Origin: Ferruginivarius sediminum
Lineage (GTDB): Bacteria > Pseudomonadota > Alphaproteobacteria > Kiloniellales > Rhodovibrionaceae
Length of the DNA stretch: 64,000 nt
Direction: 5' to 3'
Assembly (NCBI RefSeq): GCF_003344765.1
Contig: NZ_QPMH01000004.1
Coordinates: 124,001 to 188,000, forward strand
In this document: in pieces, positions 50,517-59,581 of the stretch
How the letters are laid out: the number at the start of each line of letters is the position of its first letter
Numbering within the stretch: position 1 is the first letter of the stretch
Made by a program: the position numbers and the translations under genes
The notes under the pieces: model-generated
What the model was told of the DNA's origin: nothing
Databases searched by the model: none
Seen by the model: the letters and a program-made list of their open reading frames with translations, nothing else

Positions 50517-50996
50517 ATGAGTTGGACCGAAGAACGGATTGGAGAGCTTACCCGCCTATGGCAAGCGGGTCATAGCGCCTCGGATATCGGCAAGAGGCTG
50601 GGGATCTCGAAGAATGCCGTGGTAGGCAAGGCGCACCGCCTCAAATTGCCTTCCCGGCCTTCGCCGATCAAGCAGAATAGCGAGGCCAAGACGCAGCCGG
50701 CGCCGTCGAGCCCGAAGGCGGCGAAGCCGCAGCCCGCTGCCGAGGCGAAGCCCTCTCAGCCCCAGCGGGCCAAGGTGCGTGCCGTCGCATCCAACGGCAA
50801 GCGCCGCGCCGCGCCGGTCGAACCCAAGCAGCCGGTCGGGCGCGGCTCCGGCTGCCTGTGGCCGATCGGCGATCCTGGTGATGCGGATTTCCACTTCTGC
50901 GGCGCCGATTCCGTCCCGGGCAAGCCGTATTGTGCCGAGCACGCGGCGCGCGCGTACATCACCCGCTCCCGCGAACGGGACGAACAGGCGGCCTAG
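50517..50996 (+). CDS. gcrA: Cell-cycle transcription regulator GcrA
   Basis: GcrA-family protein of 159 residues that works with sigma-70 RNA polymerase at CcrM-methylated promoters. The N-terminal HTH is MSWTEERIGELTRLWQAGHS followed by DIGKRLGISKNAVVGKAHRL. The middle is a long Pro/Lys/Ala-rich linker. The C-terminal RNA-polymerase-binding zinc motif reads GCLWPIGDPGDADFHFCGA and KPYCAEHAARAY. The ATG at 50517 is the invariant MSWT start. A strong terminator follows. Confidence 0.96.
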   Translation: MSWTEERIGELTRLWQAGHSASDIGKRLGISKNAVVGKAHRLKLPSRPSPIKQNSEAKTQPAPSSPKAAKPQPAAEAKPSQPQRAKVRAVASNGKRRAAPVEPKQPVGRGSGCLWPIGDPGDADFHFCGADSVPGKPYCAEHAARAYITRSRERDEQAA

Positions 50997-51034
50997 ATCT
51001 TTCCGGGCGGCTGACAAGCCGATGGACATGATGA

Positions 51035-51074
51035 AACCCCTCTGCCCATGCGCGGGCAGAGGGGTTGATCTTTT
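51035..51074. terminator. Shared terminator between gcrA and the pirin gene
   Basis: AACCCCTCTGCCC (51035-51047) and GGGCAGAGGGGTT (51054-51066) form a perfect 13-bp stem with a 6-base loop. TTTT at 51071-51074 follows for gcrA. It lies between two convergent genes and may work in both directions. Confidence 0.85.
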
Positions 51075-51130
51075 CAGGGACCGCGTGGCCACATTCCCGG
51101 TGACAGCAGGCGTCAGCGCCGCTTCCGATC

Positions 51131-51829
51131 TCAGGGAACGTCCGCCAAAAGGATCTCACTATCGGCTTCCGCCGTGACCTCCAAGGCATCTTCATCCCAC
51201 ACGGCCACGCCGTCGCGCGCGTCGACCGGCTTGCCGTTGACGAGGATGCGCCCGGTTGCCGGCACCAGATAGCCCTTGCGATCCCGGCCCAGGCGATGGG
51301 TGATGCGCTGGCCGGACATCAGCGTGGCGCCGAGGATGGCCGCATCCTGGTGGATCGGGAGAGCCTCGTCGTCGCCCGGCCTGCCCGAGGCCAGGGGGAC
51401 GAGCTCGCCGGCCCGGTCATACTGGGGAAAGCGGCGCTGCTCCCAGCGTGGCCGCAGGCGCCGCTCAGCCGGCTCGATCCAGATCTGGAAGATCCGGGTG
51501 ACGCTTTGCTCGCGGTTGTACTCGGCGTGGATGATGCCCTTGCCCGCGCTCATAACCTGCACGTCCCCGGCTTCGGTCCGCCCCTGGTTGCCCAGGTGGT
51601 CCTCGTGGGTGATCGCGCCCTCGCGGACATAGGTGATGATTTCCATGTCCCGGTGACCGTGCCGATCGAAGCCGGTGCCGGGCTGGATCGTGTCGTCGTT
51701 CCAGACCCGCAGCGTCCCCAGGCCCATGCGCTCTGGATCAACGTAGTGGCCGAAACTGAAGTGATGATGCGCTTCCAGCCAGTCGGTGTCGAAGCGGCCC
51801 AGTTCGGCGAAGGGACGAAGCTCGATCAT
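51131..51829 (-). CDS. Pirin-family protein (bicupin)
   Basis: A 232-residue pirin/YhaK-type bicupin. The first cupin contains the metal-binding pattern FDRHGHRDMEIITYVREGAITHEDHLGN and IIHAEYNRE. Bacterial pirins such as YhaK/YhhW may act as quercetinase-like or redox-sensing proteins. The start at 51829 (MIELRPFAELGRFD) has GGGAGA 7 bases upstream. It follows wrbA by 35 bp, so the two probably form a stress-response operon divergent from the LysR gene. Confidence 0.92.
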   Translation of the reverse strand: MIELRPFAELGRFDTDWLEAHHHFSFGHYVDPERMGLGTLRVWNDDTIQPGTGFDRHGHRDMEIITYVREGAITHEDHLGNQGRTEAGDVQVMSAGKGIIHAEYNREQSVTRIFQIWIEPAERRLRPRWEQRRFPQYDRAGELVPLASGRPGDDEALPIHQDAAILGATLMSGQRITHRLGRDRKGYLVPATGRILVNGKPVDARDGVAVWDEDALEVTAEADSEILLADVP

Positions 51830-51864
51830 TGCCGTGTCTCCCGCGTTGTCCGCGCCTTTTGCGT

Positions 51865-52470
51865 TTAGCCGTGCAACTTTGCCGCCAACTCGGCGACGTG
51901 ACGGCCCTGGAATCGGGCAATCGTCAGTTCGTTGTCGCTGGGTTGGCGGCTGCCGTCGGCTCCGGCCAGTGTGGTAGCGCCATAGGGGCTGCCGCCAGTG
52001 ATCTCCTCCATGTTCGTCAATTCCGGGCAGGAATAGGGGACGCCGGCAATCACCATGCCGTGGTGCAGCAGCGTCGTGTGGATCGAGGTCAGCGTGGTTT
52101 CCTGCCCGCCGTGCTGCGAGGCGGTGGAGGTGAAGGCGCTGCCGATCTTGCCGATCAGCTTGCCGCTGGCCCACAGGCCGCCGGTCTGGTCCCAGATGTT
52201 GCGCATCTGGCTGGCCATGTTGCCGAAGCGCGTCGGCGTGCCGACGACGATTGCGTCGTAGTCGGCCAGTTCGTTCACGTCGTTCAGTACCGGGGCGGCC
52301 TGGTCGGTCTTGAAGCCCGACTTCCGCTGCACCTCTTCAGGGACAAGCTCCGGCACGCGCTTGATCGTCACCTCGCTGCCGGCGACGCCGCGCGCGCCCT
52401 CGGCCACGGCGTTCGCCATCGTCTCGATGTGACCGTAGCTGGAATAGTAGAGAATCAGGATGTTGGCCAT
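51865..52470 (-). CDS. wrbA: NAD(P)H:quinone oxidoreductase, WrbA type
   Basis: Flavodoxin-like FMN enzyme of 201 residues that reduces quinones with two electrons. The FMN phosphate loop is [44 protein letters not shown] and [20 protein letters not shown] complete the WrbA signature. It is the first gene of wrbA-pirin. The promoter lies in the AT-rich divergent region shared with the LysR gene. Confidence 0.96.
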   Translation of the reverse strand: MANILILYYSSYGHIETMANAVAEGARGVAGSEVTIKRVPELVPEEVQRKSGFKTDQAAPVLNDVNELADYDAIVVGTPTRFGNMASQMRNIWDQTGGLWASGKLIGKIGSAFTSTASQHGGQETTLTSIHTTLLHHGMVIAGVPYSCPELTNMEEITGGSPYGATTLAGADGSRQPSDNELTIARFQGRHVAELAAKLHG

Positions 52471-52528
52471 CGTCGTCCGGCTCCTTGCTTATCCGTGTTC
52501 GTACCCATGCCGCGAAGATAATCGGTTT

Positions 52529-52580
52529 TTTCTGTACGGATAATATGGGATAAATGCACATAATTGTTTCCGTAGAGAAA
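52529..52580. promoter_or_regulatory. Long inverted repeat between wrbA and the LysR gene
   Basis: TTTCTGTACGGA (52529-52540) and TCCGTAGAGAAA (52569-52580) are inverted copies with one mismatch, 28 bases apart, around a very AT-rich core (TAATATGGGATAAATGCACATAATTG). This is the whole divergent promoter region of wrbA-pirin and the LysR regulator. It is the likely binding region of that regulator; binding is inferred. Confidence 0.5.
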
Positions 52581-52597
52581 CGACGGAGAGTGCCTCA

Positions 52598-53515
52598 ATG
52601 CTGGAACACCTGACCGGAATGGCCATTTTCGCCCATGTCGTCGAAGAGGGCGGCTTTTCCCGTGCGGCGCAGGCGCTGGGGCTGTCGAAGTCGGCGGTGT
52701 CGAAGCAGGTCAGCCGGCTTGAGGATCGCCTGGGCGTGCGGCTGTTGAACAGGACCACGCGCCGCCTGTCGCTGACCGAGGCGGGGGCCGCTTTCTACGA
52801 GGGCTGCCGGCAGCTCGTGTCCGATGCGGAAGCAGCGCAGGCGGCGGTGAGCCATCTGGCCTCGGCGCCGCGCGGGACCCTGCGAATCAACGCGCCGATG
52901 TCGTTCGGGCAGCTTCACGTGGCACCGGCGTTGCCCGAATTCCTGCTACGCTATCCGGAACTCTCGGTCGATCTGCAATTGAACGACCGCACCGTCGATC
53001 TGGTCGAGGAAGGCTTCGATATGGCGGTTCGTATCGGTGAACTGCCGGACTCCAGCCTGATCGCCAAGCGTCTGGCGCCGATGCGTCGCGCGCCGGCCGC
53101 CGCGCCGAGCTATCTGGAAAAGCATGGCCGGCCGCAGTACCCGCACGATCTGGCGAACCACCAGTGTCTGATTTACAGCTACCTTGCCTGGGGTCGGGAG
53201 TGGCGCTTCGACGGCCCGGACGGGGAGGTCCGGGTGCCCGTTACCGGCCGATTGGAGATCAATAACGGCGATGCCTTGCTGGCTGCGGCACGCGGCGGGG
53301 CCGGCGTGGTGATGCAGCCGACATTCCTGATCGCCGACGATCTGCGCGCGGGAAGGCTGGAGCAAGTGCTTCCCGACTGGTGCCGGGCCCGGCGAGGTGC
53401 TATCTATGCCGTGTTTCCGGCCAGCCGGAACCTGTCACCGAAAGTCAGGGTTTTTGTCGATTTCCTGGCCGAACGCTTTGGCGCCGAGCCGTACTGGGAC
53501 GAAGGGCTGGAATAG
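52598..53515 (+). CDS. LysR-family transcriptional regulator
   Basis: A 305-residue LysR regulator. The winged HTH (FAHVVEEGGFSRAAQALGLSKSAVSKQVSRLEDRLGVRLLNRTTRR) is followed by a type-2 periplasmic-binding-like effector domain (GTLRINAPMSFGQLHVAPALPEFL). It is closest in look to the group that controls quinone or electrophile stress genes. GGAGAG lies 7 bases before the ATG. Its divergent position to wrbA-pirin suggests it controls them; the ligand is unknown. Confidence 0.93.
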   Translation: MLEHLTGMAIFAHVVEEGGFSRAAQALGLSKSAVSKQVSRLEDRLGVRLLNRTTRRLSLTEAGAAFYEGCRQLVSDAEAAQAAVSHLASAPRGTLRINAPMSFGQLHVAPALPEFLLRYPELSVDLQLNDRTVDLVEEGFDMAVRIGELPDSSLIAKRLAPMRRAPAAAPSYLEKHGRPQYPHDLANHQCLIYSYLAWGREWRFDGPDGEVRVPVTGRLEINNGDALLAAARGGAGVVMQPTFLIADDLRAGRLEQVLPDWCRARRGAIYAVFPASRNLSPKVRVFVDFLAERFGAEPYWDEGLE

Positions 53516-53846
53516 GATCAGAGGTCCGCGCGAGATACCTATAAGGTTGATTCGCGTTATGGTTGTGGTACGCTCTCAATCGAACGGTTAGTGTATCGCG
53601 GCTGAACATTGAGGTTACTGGAATGACGGTGAACCGCTTGAGACAGCGACGACGAAGAGGCGATGCGCACACCTTCGCGGGTGCGGCGCGGCCCCGTCGT
53701 GTGTTGGCGGCCACCTTGGCAGGCGCATAGGCGACCTGATCATGCCCGGGGGCAGCGACGGCACGGGGGACGTCACAGGGTGCGGAACCGCCGCGCCGCC
53801 GACGAGCCAGCGCCGGAATGCCGGCGCCGACCATGGACTGCCCCGG
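53516..53846. other. Intergenic region without a supported gene
   Basis: 331 bp between the LysR gene and the GNAT gene. A 35-codon Arg-rich frame (start near 53622) is open, but has no family look and no good ribosome-binding site, so I do not call it. A weak AT-richer patch around 53540-53600 may hold the promoter of the GNAT gene. Nothing else is seen. Confidence 0.4.
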
Positions 53847-54407
53847 ATGATCCATTTCCATATTCTGCAGGAACGGCCCGAGGATGCCGTTTCCATCGAA
53901 CCCCTGCTTGACGCCAGCTTTGGCGATGACCGGCAGCAGAAGACCGTCTATCGGCTGCGCGAGGGAATCGCCCCGCTGCCGGACCTTTGTTTCGTCGCTA
54001 CCGACGACGATGGCCGCATGCTGGCCTCCCTGCGTTTCTGGCCGATCCTGATCGAGGACGATCCGGCGATCCTGCTGGGGCCGCTTGCCGTCGACCCGAA
54101 GATGCGGGGGTGCGGTATCGGCCGCGCGCTGGTGCGCCATGGCCTGGATACCGCGCTACGCCGTGGCGACCGGATGTGCGTCGTGGTTGGCGAGCCGGAG
54201 TACTATGGTCCATTCGGCTTCATGCCGGCGACCCCGGCCGGGCTCGTCCTGCCCGGCCCGGTCGAACCCCGTCGCTTTCAGGTGCTGGATCTGGTCCCTG
54301 GTGCCAGCGAAACCACCCGCGGCCTGATCCAGCGCGATGAACGCTACGCGCTTACGGGGCCGACCGGGAGGCGTCTTCGCCCCGGCGCCACCGCGCAATC
54401 CGCCTGA
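53847..54407 (+). CDS. GNAT acetyltransferase (YhbS-like)
   Basis: A 186-residue N-acetyltransferase of the YhbS type. The acetyl-CoA-binding motif is LGPLAVDPKMRGCGIGRALVRHGLDTA, and the typical YYGPFGFMPA follows, characteristic of this subgroup. The substrate is unknown. The ATG at 53847 gives the family start MIHFHILQERPED, but no Shine-Dalgarno is visible. It is convergent with the ABC transporter operon. Confidence 0.88.
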   Translation: MIHFHILQERPEDAVSIEPLLDASFGDDRQQKTVYRLREGIAPLPDLCFVATDDDGRMLASLRFWPILIEDDPAILLGPLAVDPKMRGCGIGRALVRHGLDTALRRGDRMCVVVGEPEYYGPFGFMPATPAGLVLPGPVEPRRFQVLDLVPGASETTRGLIQRDERYALTGPTGRRLRPGATAQSA

Positions 54408-54464
54408 GTAGGATCGGCAAAAGGGGCGGTTATCCGCATCCCGGGCCCGCTGTCGGTAAAGCCT

Positions 54465-55259
54465 TCACCCCAGAAGCAGGGCGTCGCTGTCCAGTTCCTC
54501 GCCGCGCACCTGGGCGAAGCGGGCGACGAGGTCGTCGACGCCGAGGCGGTGCCGCTCGTCCCCGGCGACGTCCAGGGCGATGCGGCCTTCGTGCAGCATC
54601 ACGGTGCGGGTGCCGAAATCCAGGGCCTGGCGCATGGAGTGCGTGACCATCAGGGTGGTGAGCGCCTGCTGCTCCACCAGCTCGTGCGTCAGGCGCAGGA
54701 CGAAGTCCGACATGCGTGGGTCCAGCGCCGCCGTGTGCTCGTCGAGGAGCAGGATCTTTGCGGGTTGCAGCGTGGCCATCAACAGACTGACCGCCTGCCT
54801 TTGCCCGCCGGACAGCAGGCCCATGCGGTCGCTGAGCCGGTCTTCCAGGCCAAGGCCAAGGCGGCTCAACTGCGCGCGGAACGTCTCGCGCCGCTGCCTG
54901 CCCAGGGCGAGGCCGAACCCGCGCCGCTCACCACGGCTGGCGGCCAGCGCGAGATTCTCCTCGATTGTCAGGTCGGCGCAGCTTCCCGCCATCGGATCCT
55001 GGAACACGCGCGCCACCAGCCCCGCGCGACGGGCCGCCGGCCAGCCGGTGACGTCCAGCTCGTCGATGCGCACGCGGCCGGCGCTGGGACGCACCTCGCC
55101 GGAGAGGGTATTGAGGAGCGTGGACTTGCCGGCGCCGTTCGATCCGATGACCGAGACGAATGTGCCCTCCGGAATGTCCAGGTCGATACCGCGTATCGCC
55201 CGGTTCTCCAACGGCGTGCCGGCACCGAAGACGACCTCTATGCCGCTCAGGCTGATCAT
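54465..55259 (-). CDS. ABC transporter ATP-binding protein (TrpZ-like)
   Basis: ATPase subunit, 264 residues: Walker A GSNGAGKST, signature LSGGQRQAVSLLM, Walker B KILLLDEHTAALDPR and the switch His in MVTHSMRQAL. It is the last gene of a three-gene importer whose binding protein is of the TrpX type. Its ATG overlaps the permease stop by 4 bases. The cargo is unknown; tryptophan or another amino acid is the family suggestion. Confidence 0.93.
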   Translation of the reverse strand: MISLSGIEVVFGAGTPLENRAIRGIDLDIPEGTFVSVIGSNGAGKSTLLNTLSGEVRPSAGRVRIDELDVTGWPAARRAGLVARVFQDPMAGSCADLTIEENLALAASRGERRGFGLALGRQRRETFRAQLSRLGLGLEDRLSDRMGLLSGGQRQAVSLLMATLQPAKILLLDEHTAALDPRMSDFVLRLTHELVEQQALTTLMVTHSMRQALDFGTRTVMLHEGRIALDVAGDERHRLGVDDLVARFAQVRGEELDSDALLLG

Positions 55260-56170
55260 GGCGCCGCACCCCGCCGGCCAGTGCGTTGCAGCAGGCTTTT
55301 CACCGGGTTGCGGGCGCCCGGAAGCACCAGGGCCACGGTCACCAGTACGGCCGTCAGCAGGTTCAGGTCCGAGGGTGCCAGCCCCAGCACCTCGGCATTG
55401 AGCGCCAGCGCGACGGCAAGGCGGTAGATCACCGAGCCGACGATGCAGGCGACAATGGCCATGACGACCCCCTTCGGCCGCAGGATGGCCTCGCCCGCGA
55501 TCACGGCCGCCAGGCCGACGACGATGGTGCCGGTGCCCATGGTGATGTCGGCGAAGCCGTTCATCTGCGCGAACAGCGCGCCGCCCAGCGCGACCAGGGC
55601 ATTCGACAGCGCCATTCCGGCATAGGTCATGCGGGCGGTGGCGATTCCGTGCGCGCGCGCCATGCGCGGATTGGCGCCCGCAGCGCGCATGGCAAGGCCG
55701 CTGTCGGTGAGCAGATACCACGCGATCAGTATGACGACGGCCGCCACTACGGCGGCGCCATAGATCGGCTTCAGGATGCTGGCCGAGAGCGCCACGCCTT
55801 CGAACGGCGACAGCACCGTGGGCTCCATGATGATCGCGAGATTGGGCTTACCCATGATGCGCAGGTTGATCGAGTAGAGCGCCGTCATGGTGAGGATGCT
55901 GGCCAGCAGGTGCAGGATGCCGAAGCGCAGGTTCAGGAACGCCGTCACCAAGCCCGCAAGGCCACCAGCGACGAGGGCGATGGCCGTCGCAAGATGCGGG
56001 TCGTATCCCGTCACGATCAGCGTCGCCGCCGTGGCCGCGCCGAGCGGGAAGCTGCCGTCCACCGTCAGGTCGGGGAAGTTCAGCACGCGGAACGACAGGA
56101 ACACGCCGATGGCGACCAGCCCGTAGACCAGCCCGATTTCAATCGCGCCCAGGAAGGCGACCGTACTCAT
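55256..56170 (-). CDS. ABC transporter permease (TrpY-like)
   Basis: Inner-membrane permease of 304 residues with about eight helices. It is related to branched-chain amino-acid-type permeases: VLNFPDLTVDGSFPLGAAT, GLAMRAAGANPRMARAHGI (coupling loop) and GLAAVIAGEAILRPKGVV. It lies 22 bp after the binding-protein gene and overlaps the ATPase gene as ATGA. Confidence 0.93.
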   Translation of the reverse strand: MSTVAFLGAIEIGLVYGLVAIGVFLSFRVLNFPDLTVDGSFPLGAATAATLIVTGYDPHLATAIALVAGGLAGLVTAFLNLRFGILHLLASILTMTALYSINLRIMGKPNLAIIMEPTVLSPFEGVALSASILKPIYGAAVVAAVVILIAWYLLTDSGLAMRAAGANPRMARAHGIATARMTYAGMALSNALVALGGALFAQMNGFADITMGTGTIVVGLAAVIAGEAILRPKGVVMAIVACIVGSVIYRLAVALALNAEVLGLAPSDLNLLTAVLVTVALVLPGARNPVKSLLQRTGRRGAAP

Positions 56171-56192
56171 CGCCGCGCGGGACCCCCGCTCA

Positions 56193-57179
56193 TCACTCGA
56201 CGATCTCGTCCGCGCGGTCCAGAACGGCCTGCGGGAAATCCAGGCCCATCTCGGCAGCCATCTTCGGATTCAGGGAAAGCTGTGTGGTAGCCACGCCCTG
56301 CACCGGAATGTCGCCGGCGTTGGCACCCTCCAGCACACGCACGACAATGGTCCCGACCTGCCGGCCCAGATCGTAGTAATCGAAGCCCAGCGCCACGGCG
56401 GCCCCGCGAGGCACCGACGCGGTATCGGCCGCGAACACCGGCAGGTCGTTATCCATGCCGACCTTCACGACGGACTCGATGGCCGAGACGATGGTGTTGT
56501 CGGTGGGCACATAGATGGCATCGACCTTGCCGACGAGGTTGCGCGCGGCGGCCAGCACTTCCGCCGACTTCGGCGCGGCGGACTCGACGATTTGGAGACC
56601 GCGCTGCGGACCGTGCTCGCGCAGGAGTTCCAGGATCTTCACCGAGTTCGCCTCGCCCGGGTTGTACAGCACACCCACCGCCTTTGCCTCTGGCAAGACC
56701 TCGCGGATCAGGTCGAGCTGCTTGGCGACGGGCGAGAGGTCGCTGACGCCGGTCACGCGGCCGCCGGGCTCACTGAGCGAGGCCACGAGGCGCGCGCTGA
56801 CGGGATCGGTCACGGCGCCGAAAATGACGGGAACGCTCTCGGTCGCGGCGATGACCGTCTGCGCCGAGGGCGTGGAGATCGGCACGATCACGTCATGATC
56901 CTCGCCGGCGAAGCGGCGGGCGATCTGTGCCGCCGTTGTCGGGTTCCCCTGCGCCGTCTCGTACACGAAGCGCAGGTTCTCGCCCTGTTTGTAGCCTTGC
57001 GCCGCCAACTCGTCGCGCACGCCGTCGCGCACCGCGTCGAGGGCGGGGTGCTCCACGATCGCCGTCACGGCAACGGACGCCTCCCGCTCTTCCGCAATGG
57101 CGGTGCCATCGAATAGGAATGCGCCCGCGGTGGCGAAAGCGGTAACGGCGATGGTGCCGGCAAAACGTCGAAGCTGCAT
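56193..57179 (-). CDS. ABC transporter substrate-binding protein (TrpX-like)
   Basis: Periplasmic binding protein of the ABC_sub_bind (TrpX) family, 328 residues, with a signal peptide (MQLRRFAGTIAVTAFATAGA). Family stretches are VTAIVEHPALDAVRDGVRDE, PVIFGAVTDPVSARLV, GVLYNPGEANSVKILE and VDAIYVPTDNTIVSAIE. It is the first gene of the importer. The region between it and the divergent fdhD holds both promoters. I see no T-box or Trp-rich leader that would support tryptophan control. Confidence 0.92.
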   Translation of the reverse strand: MQLRRFAGTIAVTAFATAGAFLFDGTAIAEEREASVAVTAIVEHPALDAVRDGVRDELAAQGYKQGENLRFVYETAQGNPTTAAQIARRFAGEDHDVIVPISTPSAQTVIAATESVPVIFGAVTDPVSARLVASLSEPGGRVTGVSDLSPVAKQLDLIREVLPEAKAVGVLYNPGEANSVKILELLREHGPQRGLQIVESAAPKSAEVLAAARNLVGKVDAIYVPTDNTIVSAIESVVKVGMDNDLPVFAADTASVPRGAAVALGFDYYDLGRQVGTIVVRVLEGANAGDIPVQGVATTQLSLNPKMAAEMGLDFPQAVLDRADEIVE

Positions 57180-57337
57180 GATCCCAAGGCCCTGCAGGTT
57201 GAAGTGCGGCGGAGATTGCGTCAGGGCCGTTGCCCCGGTCAAGCACGCCGCGCCACCGGTGGCTTGTGCGGAACCGCCGATGCCAGCATATTCCGAAGAG
57301 ATGCGCTTTTTTAGCGGCAACTGCCAGGGAGGTTCAC

Positions 57338-58297
57338 ATGGCCAGCGATGCCGGAGCGCCGCCGGACACGGAGGTCAGGACCGTCAAGCGCGCCCGGCCC
57401 AAGGCGGCGGACGCGCGCACCCTGGCGGAGTTCCTGATTCGCCCCGACCCTTCCGACCCGCGCTTGACCGAGCGGGTGCAGGGCCAGGACCAGGACGGCA
57501 ACGCCATCGAAACGCGGGTGGTGATGGAGCGGCCGCTGACGATCTACCTGAACGGCCAGGAGATCGTCACCGCGATGACCGTGAACGACTACCCGGAGTA
57601 TCTGGCCGTCGGTTTCCTCCTGAACCAGAACATGCTTCGGCCCGACGACCGGATCGAGGGTGTCGATTACGACGATGAACTCGAAGTCGTCGTCGTGCGC
57701 ACCGCGCGCGAGACGAACTACGAGGAGAAGCTGAAGAAGAAGACGCGCACAAGCGGCTGTGCGCAAGGAACCGTCTTCGGCGACCTGATGGAGAAGTTCG
57801 ACGAGATCGATCTGCCGAAGGACGCCGTTATCAAGACGTCCTGGCTCTATGCGCTGACGAGGAAGATCAACGCCACCCCCAGCCTGTACCTGGAGGCCGG
57901 CGCGATCCACGGCTGTGTGCTGTGCCAGGAGGACAGGCCGCTGCTCTACATGGAGGACGTCGGCCGCCATAACGCAGTCGACAAGATCGCCGGCTACATG
58001 TACCTGCACGACATCTCGCCCGCCGACAAGATCTTCTACACCACCGGGCGTCTGACCTCTGAGATGGTGATCAAGACGGTGCAGATGGGCATTCCGATCC
58101 TGGCGTCGCGCTCCGGCTTTACGGCCTGGGGTGTCGATCTGGCACGGCAGGCGGGCCTGACGCTGATCGGCCGGGCCAAGGGCCGGCGCTTCATCGTGCT
58201 GGCCGGCGAACAGCGCATCGTGCACGACGTCGATCCCGCAGAGGCCGGCGAAGAGGACCCCAAGCATCAGCGCAAGAGCAGCCGCGGCAATGACTGA
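57338..58297 (+). CDS. fdhD: Formate dehydrogenase accessory sulfurtransferase FdhD
   Basis: Delivers sulfur from IscS to the molybdenum cofactor of formate dehydrogenase; 319 residues. Family segments are VMERPLTIYLNGQEIVTAM, the CxxC in GAIHGCVLCQED, and VGRHNAVDKIAGYM, followed by YTTGRLTSEMVIKTVQMGIP. A basic N-terminal extension is present. AGGGAGG lies about 6 bases before the ATG. It overlaps mobA by 8 bases, consistent with a molybdo-enzyme maturation unit; the dehydrogenase itself is not in the window. Confidence 0.96.
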   Translation: MASDAGAPPDTEVRTVKRARPKAADARTLAEFLIRPDPSDPRLTERVQGQDQDGNAIETRVVMERPLTIYLNGQEIVTAMTVNDYPEYLAVGFLLNQNMLRPDDRIEGVDYDDELEVVVVRTARETNYEEKLKKKTRTSGCAQGTVFGDLMEKFDEIDLPKDAVIKTSWLYALTRKINATPSLYLEAGAIHGCVLCQEDRPLLYMEDVGRHNAVDKIAGYMYLHDISPADKIFYTTGRLTSEMVIKTVQMGIPILASRSGFTAWGVDLARQAGLTLIGRAKGRRFIVLAGEQRIVHDVDPAEAGEEDPKHQRKSSRGND

Positions 58298-58949
58298 GCG
58301 GACCTCCGCGGACGACCGGGTCTGTGGCGTCCTGCTGGCCGGCGGTCAGTCGCGGCGCATGGGCGGTGGCGACAAGGCGCTTCGCCCGCTGGGCGGCAGG
58401 CCCTTGCTGGCGCATATCGTCGAGCGCGCGCGTCCCCAGGTGGATGCCCTGGTGTTGAACGCCAACGGCGATCCGGCCCGCTTCCGCGAAGCCGGTTTCG
58501 ACCTGCCGGTGGCGCCCGATGTGGTGGAGGGCTTTGCCGGGCCGCTTGCGGGGGTGCTGACCGGCATGACCTGGGCGGCGGAGAATGCGCCCGCGTGCCG
58601 CTGGATCGCGACCTTCGCCTGTGATGCGCCGTTCCTGCCGGCCGATCTCGTCGCCCGCTTCCTGGACGCGGTAAAGACGGAAGAGGCCGACATGGCCTGT
58701 GCCGCCAGCGAGGGGCGCAGCCATCCGGTGTTCGGCCTCTGGCCCGTCGACCTTCGCGACGACCTGCACCACGCGATGGTGGAAGAGGACATCCGCAAGG
58801 TGGACGTCTGGACCGCGCGATACCGCCTGGCCACGGTGCCGTTTCCGCCTGCGGAAACCGGGCAGGGGACCATCGATCCCTTCTTCAACACCAACCGCCC
58901 CGAAGACCTGGAAGAGGCCGAGAGATTGGCAGGCCATCTGGCGGTGTGA
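58290..58949 (+). CDS. mobA: Molybdenum cofactor guanylyltransferase
   Basis: Attaches GMP to molybdopterin to form the MGD cofactor; 219 residues. The GTP-binding LLAGGQSRRMGGGDKALRPLGG opens the protein, followed by PDVVEGFAGPLAGVLTGM, FACDAPFLPADL and FFNTNRPEDLEEAE. It is co-transcribed with fdhD through an 8-base overlap. A hairpin follows the gene. Confidence 0.96.
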   Translation: MTERTSADDRVCGVLLAGGQSRRMGGGDKALRPLGGRPLLAHIVERARPQVDALVLNANGDPARFREAGFDLPVAPDVVEGFAGPLAGVLTGMTWAAENAPACRWIATFACDAPFLPADLVARFLDAVKTEEADMACAASEGRSHPVFGLWPVDLRDDLHHAMVEEDIRKVDVWTARYRLATVPFPPAETGQGTIDPFFNTNRPEDLEEAERLAGHLAV

Positions 58950-58990
58950 TGCTTCTTGGATGGACGAAGGAACGTACAACTTGTGGCGAG

Positions 58991-59023
58991 CGCCAGCGGC
59001 GGGTGGTCAGGCCGCCGCTGGCG
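58991..59023. terminator. Hairpin between the convergent mobA and cytochrome b561 genes
   Basis: CGCCAGCGGCGG (58991-59002) and CCGCCGCTGGCG (59012-59023) form a perfect 12-bp stem with a 9-base loop. No T-run follows on either strand, so termination efficiency is uncertain, but the position between convergent genes fits. Confidence 0.5.
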
Positions 59024-59035
59024 GAGGATTGCGAC

Positions 59036-59581
59036 TTAGACACGCTTGAAACCCGTGATCATGGCGCGGACCAGGTTCTCGTGGTGCAGCAGGCTCGACA
59101 GGATCACGCCGGCGATATGCAGTAACACCAGCGTGAGGGTTATATTTGCTGCGACCTCGTGCAACTCCTCAAAGGCATCGCCGCCATACAGCGTCAGTAT
59201 ACCGCTCGCGCCGGTCCCCAGCAGGCCGGCCAGCAGCGCGACGATCATGGCGCCGCCGGCTGGGTTGTGTCCCAGATAGCGCCTGGGGCGCCCGGCCAGC
59301 AGGTCGCGGAGGTAGCCGATCAGACGGCCCGGCCCCGGCACGAAATCGTCGAAACGGGCATAGCGCGGTCCGACGAGGCCCCAGAGAGCGCGCGCGCCGA
59401 CGATGGCGACGATCCCGTAGCCAGCCACCTGGTGCAGGCTCAGGATCTCCTCGCCAGTGACGTAGGCGAGGGCGAAGCACCCGGCCAGGCTCCAATGAAG
59501 GACCCGCACGAGCGGGTCCCACACCTTCACCGAGCCGGCCGCCGCCGTGTCCGCGCGGGGACCGACGTCCGCCGTCGCCAT
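59036..59581 (-). CDS. Cytochrome b561-type membrane protein
   Basis: Di-haem b561-type cytochrome, 181 residues with four membrane helices. Candidate haem ligands are His in VRVLHWSLAG, LSLHQVAGYG, FEELHEVAANITL and LLHIAGVIL. It would pass electrons across the inner membrane to a c-type or other acceptor. Its ATG shares a base with the stop of the PepSY gene (TGATG), so the two are co-translated. The pair is divergent from a PepSY-two-component operon. Confidence 0.93.
   Translation of the reverse strand: MATADVGPRADTAAAGSVKVWDPLVRVLHWSLAGCFALAYVTGEEILSLHQVAGYGIVAIVGARALWGLVGPRYARFDDFVPGPGRLIGYLRDLLAGRPRRYLGHNPAGGAMIVALLAGLLGTGASGILTLYGGDAFEELHEVAANITLTLVLLHIAGVILSSLLHHENLVRAMITGFKRV

Noticed and set aside
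53622..53729. 35-codon Arg-rich frame after the LysR gene
   Set aside because: No convincing ribosome-binding site, low-complexity composition and no family.
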